The notes under the pieces are model-generated. The model saw nothing but the letters and a program-made list of their open reading frames with translations, did no database searches and was not told the DNA's origin. The translations under genes and the position numbers were made by a program. This document shows positions 48,121-55,860 of a stretch of 64,000 bases of DNA, piece after piece. Positions within the stretch are counted from its first letter, which is position 1. Each line of letters begins with the position of its first letter. Source of the DNA: Streptomyces akebiae. GTDB lineage: Bacteria > Actinomycetota > Actinomycetes > Streptomycetales > Streptomycetaceae. The stretch is taken from positions 2,976,001 through 3,040,000 of the forward strand of contig NZ_CP080647.1 in assembly GCF_019599145.1 (NCBI RefSeq). The letters are read 5' to 3'.

Positions 48121-49218
48121 TCAGCGGCCCTGTTCGTAGCGGCGCAACTGCTCCGCCGTGATCATGGTGGTGTCGAAGAGGCTGGTCTCGTCGAGCGTGG
48201 TCGCCTGCGGCTGCGCGTACCCCTGGTGCCCCTGCTGGTCCTGGTGTCCCTGCGGGTCCGCGTGCCCCTGGTTCGGGTCGTACGCCGGCTGCTGCGGGTA
48301 GCCGGCCGCGTACGGGTCGGCCTGCTGGTATCCGTAGGGGTCGGCGGCCTGCTGGGGCTGGCTGTACTGCTGCTGGTAGCCGCCGTACGGATCCTGCTGG
48401 TACGCCGTCGCCTGGTAGGCGTCCTGCTGCTGACCGTACCGCTGCTGCTCCGGCACGGACGGGGAATGCCGGGCGGGGGTGTCGGTGAGTTCGGCCAGCC
48501 CGGCCAGGTAGTCGGCGTCGCTGGTGGGCCGGGGGGAGGTGCCGTCGTCGTTCAGGGCGAGGGCGCCGAGGTCGTCGGTGGCGATGCGGCCGTGGAGCTT
48601 CTGGCGGCCGCGGCCGACGGCCTCCAGGGTCTTGGCGAGGACCGCCTCGAAGGCGCCCAGCTTGGCGTCCACATAGGCGTCGGCGTCGCGGCGCAGGGTC
48701 TCGGGGTCGTGACTGCGCTCGGGGGCGTCCTCGTCCTCGTAGCCCTGCTCGTCGACGCCGGGGCCGGTGCCGAGGAGCTTCTCGCGGCCCCGGCCGACCG
48801 AGCCGAGGGTCTTGGTGAGGACGACCTCGAAGTTGGCGAGCTTGGAGTCGACGTAGTCGTCGGCCTCGGCGCGGACCTCCTCGGCCTCCTGGCGGGCCTC
48901 GCCGAGGATGCGGTCGGCCTCGTTCTGGGAGCGGCGGGCGACCTCGGTGTCGGAGATCAGGGAGCCGCGCTCGGCGTGCGCGTTCTCGATGATCCGCTCG
49001 GCCTCCAGGCGGGCCCGCTCCACCATGTGGTCGCGGTCGCCGATCAGCTCCCGTGCCTGGGCGAGGGAGTCGGGCAGGGCCGCGCGCAGTTCGTCGAGCA
49101 GGGAGAGCAGTTCGGCGCGGTTGACCACGCACGAGGCCGACATGGGCATGGATCGGGCGCCCGAGACCACCGAGACGATCTCGTCGAGCTTCTTCTGCAC
49201 GTCCACCGTGTGGTCCAC
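48121..49218 (-). CDS. DivIVA-like coiled-coil protein with Gln/Tyr-rich tail
   Basis: 365 residues from GTG 49218 (GTG 49206 is an alternative). N-terminal helical part (VDVQKKLDEIVSVVSGARSM, residues ~20-110) reads as a coiled coil with DivIVA/F0-b likeness. Two similar units follow: residues ~118-148 (EADDYVDSKLANFEVVLTK) and ~176-207 (DADAYVDAKLGAFEAVLAK), both ending GRGR(E/Q)KL. The last ~95 residues are Gln/Tyr/Pro/Asp-rich (YQQDPYGGYQQQ type). No membrane helix. A role in polar growth or envelope organisation is inference. Confidence 0.8.
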   Translation of the reverse strand: MDHTVDVQKKLDEIVSVVSGARSMPMSASCVVNRAELLSLLDELRAALPDSLAQARELIGDRDHMVERARLEAERIIENAHAERGSLISDTEVARRSQNEADRILGEARQEAEEVRAEADDYVDSKLANFEVVLTKTLGSVGRGREKLLGTGPGVDEQGYEDEDAPERSHDPETLRRDADAYVDAKLGAFEAVLAKTLEAVGRGRQKLHGRIATDDLGALALNDDGTSPRPTSDADYLAGLAELTDTPARHSPSVPEQQRYGQQQDAYQATAYQQDPYGGYQQQYSQPQQAADPYGYQQADPYAAGYPQQPAYDPNQGHADPQGHQDQQGHQGYAQPQATTLDETSLFDTTMITAEQLRRYEQGR

Positions 49219-49295
49219 CGTGTGCTCGCCACTCTCTACAGCTGTGTTGGAGACGGTCGGGTCGACTGTACGGCCAGCGGGGGACGTTCGTCCGC

Positions 49296-49775
49296 TCAGT
49301 CCCGCTTCAGTCGCTCGGCCAGCGCTTCGAGGACCAGTGGGGGCACCAGGTGGGAGACATCGCCGCCCCAGGTCGCGACTTCCTTGACCAGGGAGGACGA
49401 CAGGAAGCTGTAAGTGGGGTTGGTGGGGACGAAGAGGGTCTCCACGCCCGACAGGCCGATGTTCATCTGGGCCATCTGCAGCTCGTAGTCGAAGTCGCTG
49501 ACCGCGCGCAGGCCCTTGACGATGGCCGGGATGTCGCGCTGCTTGCAGAAGTCGACGAGCAGTCCGTGGAAGGCCTCCACCCGTACGTTCGCGTACTCGG
49601 CGGTGACCTGGCGGATCAGCTCGATCCGCTCCTCGACCTCGAAGAGGCCCTTCTTCGACTTGTTGATCATCACCGCGACATAGACCTCGTCGTACAACTT
49701 GGAGGCGCGGCCAATGATGTCGAGGTGTCCGTTGGTGATGGGGTCGAACGACCCGGGACAGACGGCGCGGCGCAC
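49296..49775 (-). CDS. coaD: Pantetheine-phosphate adenylyltransferase (CoaD)
   Basis: 159 residues from GTG 49775 ([17 protein letters not shown]), with GAGGGAT 9-14 nt upstream; an ATG at 49805 that overlaps the rsmD stop (ATGA) would add ten residues. TNGH ATP motif and [18 protein letters not shown] are present. Second-last step of CoA synthesis. Confidence 0.95.
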   Translation of the reverse strand: MRRAVCPGSFDPITNGHLDIIGRASKLYDEVYVAVMINKSKKGLFEVEERIELIRQVTAEYANVRVEAFHGLLVDFCKQRDIPAIVKGLRAVSDFDYELQMAQMNIGLSGVETLFVPTNPTYSFLSSSLVKEVATWGGDVSHLVPPLVLEALAERLKRD

Positions 49776-49801
49776 TTGGGATCCCTCGCTCTCCGGTCCG
49801 G

Positions 49802-50389
49802 TCATCGTGCGTCTTCGCACGTAGAGGCGGCGCGACCGTACCAAAACGTTCCCTCGCCGTAGCGACGGGCCCTGATGGCGTCGAAACCGGTCGGCCAGGC
49901 GAATTCACCGCCTCTGGTGCTGCGCTCCACGGTGACGAGGGCTTCGTCGCCGAGCCAGCCCCCGGTACGGAGTGTGAGCAGGATCTCCCGAAGATCGTCG
50001 TCCGAGACGGCGTACGGGGGGTCCAGGAAAACGAGGTCGTACGGCTCGTCCGGCGACGGACCCTGGATGATCTGCTCCGCTTTGCCCGATCTCACCTCGG
50101 CGCCGGGCAGACCGAGCGATCTGACGTTGTCGCGGACCGTGCGGGCCGCTCGCGCGTCGGCCTCGACGAGGAGGGTGTGGCCGGCGCCTCTGGAGAGGGC
50201 CTCCAGACCGACGGCGCCCGAACCCGCGTACAGGTCCAGGACCCGTTCGCCGTCCAGGGGCCCGCCGAGGAGGGACTGCCAGGTGGAGAAGAGGCCTTCG
50301 CGTGCGCGGTCGGAGGTGGGCCGCGTTCCGGTCCCCGGCGGGACGGCCAGGCGGCGTCCGCCGGCCGCGCCGGCGATCACGCGAGTCAT
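49802..50389 (-). CDS. rsmD: 16S rRNA (guanine-966-N2)-methyltransferase
   Basis: 195 residues. Start [20 protein letters not shown] motif [15 protein letters not shown], catalytic LDPPYAV. Methylates G966 of 16S rRNA. Followed directly by coaD, the usual pairing. Confidence 0.95.
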   Translation of the reverse strand: MTRVIAGAAGGRRLAVPPGTGTRPTSDRAREGLFSTWQSLLGGPLDGERVLDLYAGSGAVGLEALSRGAGHTLLVEADARAARTVRDNVRSLGLPGAEVRSGKAEQIIQGPSPDEPYDLVFLDPPYAVSDDDLREILLTLRTGGWLGDEALVTVERSTRGGEFAWPTGFDAIRARRYGEGTFWYGRAASTCEDAR

Positions 50390-50454
50390 CGTGGGTCCTT
50401 GTTCGAGGGCGTGGTCACGGGTCCAGTCTGGCAGTCCGAGGGGGGTGCGTGAGG

Positions 50455-50511
50455 GCCGTGGGAGCCTGCCCCTCGGTCGTGGTCGCTCACGCGGTTCCCC
50501 GTGCCCCTTGG
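50455..50511. repeat. Dispersed-repeat-like segment upstream of rsmD
   Basis: Spacer between rsmD and recG. It contains gttccccgtgcccc (50494-50507), the same 14 nt as the smc hinge segment, and the preceding tcgtgg...tc..acgc/gcg is similar. I interpret this as a second copy of a short interspersed repeat. Confidence 0.5.
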
Positions 50512-50524
50512 ACGGCCTGCCCTG

Positions 50525-53500
50525 TCAGCCCTTGTCCAAGTACTGTTCCCTCTCCTCGTCCAGGAGGGCGTCCAGGGCCGTCCGTAGCGCCGGGAGGCGC
50601 TCCAGGTCCGGGTCGGCCGCGACCACCCGCGCCGCCTCCTCCCTCGCCTCCGCGATGATCTCCTCGTCGTCGATGACGGTCAGCATGCGGAGGCTGGTGC
50701 GGGCGCCGGACTGGGCCTGGCCGAGGACATCGCCCTCGCGGCGTTGTTCGAGGTCGATGCGGGAGAGCTCGAAGCCGTCGAGGGTGGAGGCGACGGCGCC
50801 CAGGCGCTGGCGTGCGGCGCTGGCCTCGGGCATCTCGGTGACCAGGAGGCAGAGACCGGCGGCGGATCCCCGGCCCACCCGGCCGCGGAGCTGGTGGAGC
50901 TGGGAGACGCCGAAGCGGTCGGCGTCCATGATCACCATGGCGGTGGCGTTCGGGACGTTCACGCCGACCTCGATGACCGTGGTGGCGACCAGGACCTGGG
51001 TCTCGCCCGCGGCGAAGCGGCGCATGACCGCGTCCTTGTCGTCGGGGTGCATCCTGCCGTGCAGGACTTCCACCCGCAGGCCCTGGAGGGGGCCCTTGGC
51101 GAGTTGGTCGGCGACGTCGAGGACGGCGAGGGGCGGGCGCTTCTCGGCCTCGTCCTCGGCGGACTTCTTGCCGGCCTTCTTCGGGTCGCCGGGTTCGTCG
51201 GCGTCGTCCCCGATGCGGGGGCAGACCACGTACGCCTGGTGGCCGTTCGCCACCTCCTCCCGGACGCGTTCCCAGGCGCGGGCGAGGAAGTGGGGCTTGT
51301 CGGCGGCCGGGACGACATGGCTGGCGATGGGTGAACGGCCGGCGGGGAGCTGGTCCAGGACCGAGGTCTCCAGGTCGCCGAAGACGGTCATGGCCACCGT
51401 GCGCGGGATGGGCGTGGCGGTCATGACGAGGAGGTGGGGCGGCTGTTTGCCCTTGCCGCGCAGGGCGTCGCGCTGTTCGACGCCGAAGCGGTGCTGCTCG
51501 TCCACGACGACCAGGCCCAGGTCGTGGAACTGGACCTTGTCCTCGATCAGCGCGTGCGTGCCGATGACGATCCCGGCCTCGCCGGTGACCAGGTCCAGCA
51601 GCGCCTGTCGGCGGCCGGCGGCGCCCATGGACCCGGTGAGCAGCACGACCTTGGTGGCGTGCTCGGCGCCGCCCAGCATCCCGCCCTCGGCCAGCTCCCC
51701 CATCATCTCGGTCACCGACCGGTGGTGCTGCTGGGCGAGCACCTCGGTGGGCGCGAGCATGGCCGCCTGGCCACCCGCGTCGACGACGGCCAGCATGGCG
51801 CGCAGGGCCACCATGGTGTTGTGGGTGACCGTGAAGTTGTCGGTGACGTAGGCACGGCTCGGGTGGGCGACGCTGATGCACTGGACCGGTTTCCGTCCCA
51901 CGTACTCGACCGCCCGGATCCCCCGCCGAAAGGTGGCGTGTTTCGGCTGGGGGCGTACCTGTTCGGCCTTGCGCGCCGATTTGAACGGCGCGTACCGGTC
52001 GGGCAAGGACACCGAGACGTCGAAGGCCTCCCGCTTCGGCAGAAGCCTCGCGTGGCCTCCCAGCGAGCGCACCAACCAGGCGACGTCCTCCGCGAGGCTC
52101 CGGGAGACCGAGCGGAACGTGGCGCTGAGGCCGTCTGTGGGGACGGTGCCCCCGGTGTCCATGAGTCCTTGGAGCAGGGCGAGTCGGTTCTTGATCGACG
52201 TGTTCTTGAACATGTCGGGGACGAAGGTGCCGTGCGACGCCACGCCCCAGAGGTTCTGGTCCCGCAAGGCTTGGATCACCGGATGGCGAACGCCGTCCGT
52301 ACGGCGGGTCGGCTCGATCGTGTGGTCGCCTCGGGATCCCTCCACCGGGACCAGCCGGCATTCGGGGGCCAGGGTCGCCGCCGCCGCGTCCCTGGTCTCG
52401 TCGTCGGCCATGGACAGACGCAGGTCGTGCCTGAACGAACCGGCTCCCAGGAGAACGCCGAGCAGGTAGGGATCGAGAGACAGCCCGAAGTCGTCCCCGA
52501 GATCGACCGGAGTCGCTGTCGGGAGGTACCACTTGGGAGATCCGTCGGCTTCGAAGGCGTCCAGGCGGATCTCCCGGGTCGTCATGACCTCGGGCGCCTG
52601 GCCCCGGTGCCACCCGCTCCTCGTGCCGACGATCCAGAGATGCTCGTCGTCGCACTCGACGGAGCTTCCGTCGGACAGGACCAGGCGCCAGACATCGCGT
52701 TCTCCCTGCGGGAAGACACCGTCGACCAGCGCGATCTCTCCGTCCGGCACGACGATCTCGTCGCCCGTCGTCACGTCGCCCAGACGACGGAACCCGGAAG
52801 GGGTGAGCACGAGCGAGTCGAGAGGCTGAGCCTTGCCCGAGCCCACCTCGCCCTGGAGCAGCCGGTGCATCGGGTGCTCGGTGGCCAGGTCGTCGAAGAT
52901 CTCCTGGGAGACCTTCCGCTGGCCGTCGGTGAGGGTGAACGGGAGGCGGGCGTCGAAGGCGGTGAGGAGGCCTTCGGGAGCGGGGCGGCGGGCCACGGCG
53001 GGGAGTTGGGAGTCGGCGTGGCGGCGGCGGGCGAGGGCGACCTGGAGGACGAAGGCCTCGTCCCATTTGAGGCGGTCCCGGGCCGACTCGATGTCGGCCT
53101 TGGTGTGCGGGCGGTGGATCTTCAGCAGGGCTTCGGGGAGGGCGGCCAGGCCCCTGCCCTCGCGCAGGGAGTCGGGGAGGGGGTCGACGGCTTCCTGGGC
53201 GCTCGGGAGGACGGTCTGGACCGCCTTGGCGATCTTCCAGGACTCCAGCTTGGCGGTGGCCGGGTAGATCGGGATGAGGGCGCCGGCCCAGGTGTCGACG
53301 GTCTCCGTGTCGTCGTCGCCGCGCAGCAGCTCGTAGGCCGGGTGGGCCAGTTGGAGGCGGCGGTTGAAGACGGAGACCTTGCCGGCGAAAAGGGCACGGA
53401 TGCCGGGGAGGAGGTCCTTGTGGGGTTTGTGCACGCCGTTGCCGAAGAAGACGAGCTGGAGGCGGCCGCTGCCGTCGGTGATGGTGACTTCGAGGCGCTG

Positions 53501-53755
53501 GCCCTTGCCCCGGGGGGCCTTGGCGGAGGCGAAGGCGTGCAGGCGGGCGTCGGCGACCTGGGCGACCACCGTGACGTGCTCGTCCATCGGCAGGTCGGCG
53601 AGGTGGGTGAGCTGGCCGCGCTCCTCGTATCTGCGGGGGTAGTGGTGCAGCAGATCGCCGACGGTGTGCAGGCCGAGGTGCTCGGCCATCACCTTCGCGG
53701 TGGCGGCGCCGAGCGTGTTCTTGAGCGGTTCTTCGAGCGCGGGCACGAGATCCAT
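50525..53755 (-). CDS. recG: ATP-dependent DNA helicase RecG, interrupted by an intein
   Basis: 1076-residue precursor from ATG 53755 (MDLVPALEEPLKNTLGAATAK). After removal of a 338-residue intein, RecG is 738 residues, the normal length. Wedge domain ~1-250; helicase motif I at GEVGSGK308 then T647; DEQHRFG (Walker B); motif VI QLRGRVGRG. It reverses stalled forks and unwinds recombination intermediates. The reading frame stays open through the insertion, and both exteins look intact. Alternative starts exist at 53776. Confidence 0.97.
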   Translation of the reverse strand: MDLVPALEEPLKNTLGAATAKVMAEHLGLHTVGDLLHHYPRRYEERGQLTHLADLPMDEHVTVVAQVADARLHAFASAKAPRGKGQRLEVTITDGSGRLQLVFFGNGVHKPHKDLLPGIRALFAGKVSVFNRRLQLAHPAYELLRGDDDTETVDTWAGALIPIYPATAKLESWKIAKAVQTVLPSAQEAVDPLPDSLREGRGLAALPEALLKIHRPHTKADIESARDRLKWDEAFVLQVALARRRHADSQLPAVARRPAPEGLLTAFDARLPFTLTDGQRKVSQEIFDDLATEHPMHRLLQGEVGSGKAQPLDSLVLTPSGFRRLGDVTTGDEIVVPDGEIALVDGVFPQGERDVWRLVLSDGSSVECDDEHLWIVGTRSGWHRGQAPEVMTTREIRLDAFEADGSPKWYLPTATPVDLGDDFGLSLDPYLLGVLLGAGSFRHDLRLSMADDETRDAAAATLAPECRLVPVEGSRGDHTIEPTRRTDGVRHPVIQALRDQNLWGVASHGTFVPDMFKNTSIKNRLALLQGLMDTGGTVPTDGLSATFRSVSRSLAEDVAWLVRSLGGHARLLPKREAFDVSVSLPDRYAPFKSARKAEQVRPQPKHATFRRGIRAVEYVGRKPVQCISVAHPSRAYVTDNFTVTHNTMVALRAMLAVVDAGGQAAMLAPTEVLAQQHHRSVTEMMGELAEGGMLGGAEHATKVVLLTGSMGAAGRRQALLDLVTGEAGIVIGTHALIEDKVQFHDLGLVVVDEQHRFGVEQRDALRGKGKQPPHLLVMTATPIPRTVAMTVFGDLETSVLDQLPAGRSPIASHVVPAADKPHFLARAWERVREEVANGHQAYVVCPRIGDDADEPGDPKKAGKKSAEDEAEKRPPLAVLDVADQLAKGPLQGLRVEVLHGRMHPDDKDAVMRRFAAGETQVLVATTVIEVGVNVPNATAMVIMDADRFGVSQLHQLRGRVGRGSAAGLCLLVTEMPEASAARQRLGAVASTLDGFELSRIDLEQRREGDVLGQAQSGARTSLRMLTVIDDEEIIAEAREEAARVVAADPDLERLPALRTALDALLDEEREQYLDKG
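51818..52831 (-). other. Class 3 intein in RecG with degenerate LAGLIDADG domain
   Basis: 338 residues (RecG precursor 309-646) between GSGK and T of Walker A. Intein numbering: Ala1; block A LDSLVLTPSGFRRLGDVTTGDEI; block B with His64 and Trp66 (DEHLW); endonuclease motif 1 LLGVLLGAGS (Ala130 where Asp is catalytic); motif 2 LLQGLMDTGG (Gly227 in place of the catalytic Asp); block F Cys318 (VQCISV); block G Thr336-His337-Asn338, +1 Thr. The Trp/Cys/Thr set and non-nucleophilic Ala1 define class 3, in which Cys318 starts splicing. Of the first 70 codons 12 end in A/T, against 2 of 70 in the downstream extein. Confidence 0.95.
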
Positions 53756-53946
53756 TGCACACCACGCCACTGACAATCCCGTATACGTCCTTGAAATCCG
53801 CTGGTCAGGCGGGTCGTTCGCGCCTAGGATGACGCACTCCCGGGCCCAGCAGTCGGGCCCTGCCGCCTCCGTCCGCGGTCACCGTCCGACGGGACCGCCC
53901 GACCCCGCCGCCGTCGCCAGAATCCCCTCCCACCGGCGCTGCGACG

Positions 53947-55860
53947 ATGGATTCAATGACCTCACAGTCATCCCAGGCACCCCAGACTCCTCAGGCACCC
54001 CAGTCGCCTCACACGTTCCAGGTCGATCTGCGTGGCCTGGTGGATCTGCTCTCGCACCACCTGTACTCCAGTCCGAAGGTCTATCTGCGCGAGCTGCTGC
54101 AGAACGCGGTGGACGCGATCACCGCGCGCCGCGCCGAGCAGTCCGACGCGCCCGCCCGGGTACGGCTGTTCGCCGAGAACGGCACGCTGCGGGTCGAGGA
54201 CTCGGGCATCGGGCTCACCGAGGCCGATGTGCACGACCTGCTCGCCACCATCGGCCGCAGTTCCAAGCGCGACGACGGGGGCATCCAGGAGGTCCGCTCG
54301 GACTTCCTGGGGCAGTTCGGCATCGGGCTGCTCGCCTGCTTCGTGGTCGCCGAGCGCATCCGTGTGGTCAGCCGCAGCGCCCGTACCCCGGACGCGTCGC
54401 CCGTGGAGTGGACGGCGGCCGACGACGGCTCGTACACCGTGCGGACGCTGCCCGACGAGGCGCGCCCGGAGCCGGGCACGACCGTGCACCTGGTCGCGCG
54501 GCCCGGGGCGGCCGAATGGCTCTCCCCCGCGCGCGTGCTGACGCTGGCGCGGGATTTCGGATCACTGCTGCCGTACGACGTCCGGGTGGGCGAGGAGGCG
54601 GTCGCCGATCTGCCGGCGCCCTGGGACCGGGCGTACCCCTCCCCCGCCGGCCGACGGGTGGCCCTGGCCCGGCACTGCCATGACCTGTTCGGGTTCACGC
54701 CGCTGGACTCGATAGAGCTGGACGTACCGCTGGCAGGCATCCGGGGCGTCGCGTACGTCCTGCCGACCGCGGTCAGCCCGGCCCAGCGGGCGAGTCACCG
54801 GGTGCATCTGAAGGGCATGCTGCTCACCGAGCGGGCCGAACAGCTGCTGCCGGACTGGGCGTTCTTCGTGCGCTGCGTCCTCGACACGGACAGCCTGCGG
54901 CCCACGGCGTCGCGGGAGTCGCTGTACGAGGACGAGACGCTGGCTGCGGTGCGGGAGGCGCTCGGCGAGCGGATCCGGAGCTGGCTCACGGGGCTCGCCG
55001 CGGGTGATCCGGAGCGGCTGGCGGCGTTCCTCTCGGTGCACTACCTGGGCGTGAAGTCGCTGGCGCGGCACGACAGGGAGATGCTGCGCACGATGCTGCC
55101 GTGGCTCCCCTTCGAGACGACCGACGGACGGCTGTCCCTGGAGGAGTTCGCGCAGCGGCACCCGGTGGTGCACTTCACGCGGACGGTCGAGGAGTACCGG
55201 CAGGTGGCGCCGATCGCCTCCGCGCAGGGCGTCGGGGTGGTCAACGGCGGCTACACGTACGACAGTGAGCTGGTCGAGGCGCTGCCGTCGGTGCGTCCCG
55301 GGACGGTGGTCGCCGAGTTGGACGCCGACACGGTGACCGCGCACCTGGACGTGCTGGACCCGGACGAGGAGCTGGCGCTGGCGGGCTTCCTGTCGGCCGC
55401 GCGGGCGAAGCTCGACCCCCTGGGCTGCGACGTGGTGCTGCGGTCCTTCCATCCGCTGTCGGTCCCCGCGCTGCACCTGGACGACCGCTCCTCCCGGCAC
55501 GAGCAGGCCCGCGCGGAGGCGGAGGAGCAGGCCGACGATCTGTGGGCGGGGATCCTCGGTTCGCTGCGGGGCAGTGCCCCCCGCGCGCGGCTGGTGCTCA
55601 ACCATCTCAACCCGCTGATCCGACGGATCAGTTCCCTGACCGACCGGGAGCTGATCGGCACGGCCACGGAGTCCCTGTACGGGCAGGCCCTGCTGATGGC
55701 CCAGCGGCCGCTCAGGCCCGCGGACTCGGCGCTCCTGAACCGCGCCTTCATCGGCCTGCTGGAGTGGGCCACGCACACCGAGCCGGGTTCCGGGCCGGGC
55801 CGTGGGTCCGGTCCGGGCTTCGGGCCCGGTCCGGGCTTCGGGGAGGGCGGTCGCCGATGA
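53947..55860 (+). CDS. Hsp90 (HtpG)-family chaperone
   Basis: 637 residues. GHKL ATPase motifs: ELLQNAVDAI (Glu/Asn), EDSGIGLT (Asp-x-Gly), QFGIGLLACFVV; middle and C-terminal domains follow. N-terminal ~20 residues are Gln/Pro-rich, and the C-terminal tail is a GPGFG repeat without an MEEVD ending. Start ATG 53947 (ATG 53959 is an alternative). The stop TGA overlaps the ATG of the TPR gene (ATGA), so the two proteins are translationally coupled. Confidence 0.92.
   Translation: MDSMTSQSSQAPQTPQAPQSPHTFQVDLRGLVDLLSHHLYSSPKVYLRELLQNAVDAITARRAEQSDAPARVRLFAENGTLRVEDSGIGLTEADVHDLLATIGRSSKRDDGGIQEVRSDFLGQFGIGLLACFVVAERIRVVSRSARTPDASPVEWTAADDGSYTVRTLPDEARPEPGTTVHLVARPGAAEWLSPARVLTLARDFGSLLPYDVRVGEEAVADLPAPWDRAYPSPAGRRVALARHCHDLFGFTPLDSIELDVPLAGIRGVAYVLPTAVSPAQRASHRVHLKGMLLTERAEQLLPDWAFFVRCVLDTDSLRPTASRESLYEDETLAAVREALGERIRSWLTGLAAGDPERLAAFLSVHYLGVKSLARHDREMLRTMLPWLPFETTDGRLSLEEFAQRHPVVHFTRTVEEYRQVAPIASAQGVGVVNGGYTYDSELVEALPSVRPGTVVAELDADTVTAHLDVLDPDEELALAGFLSAARAKLDPLGCDVVLRSFHPLSVPALHLDDRSSRHEQARAEAEEQADDLWAGILGSLRGSAPRARLVLNHLNPLIRRISSLTDRELIGTATESLYGQALLMAQRPLRPADSALLNRAFIGLLEWATHTEPGSGPGRGSGPGFGPGPGFGEGGRR

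Noticed and set aside
47342..49132. 596-codon frame that would fuse DUF177 protein with an upstream sequence
   Set aside because: Only the last 217 codons match DUF177; the rest is out of frame with the real DivIVA-like gene and is Arg/Pro/Gly-rich noise.
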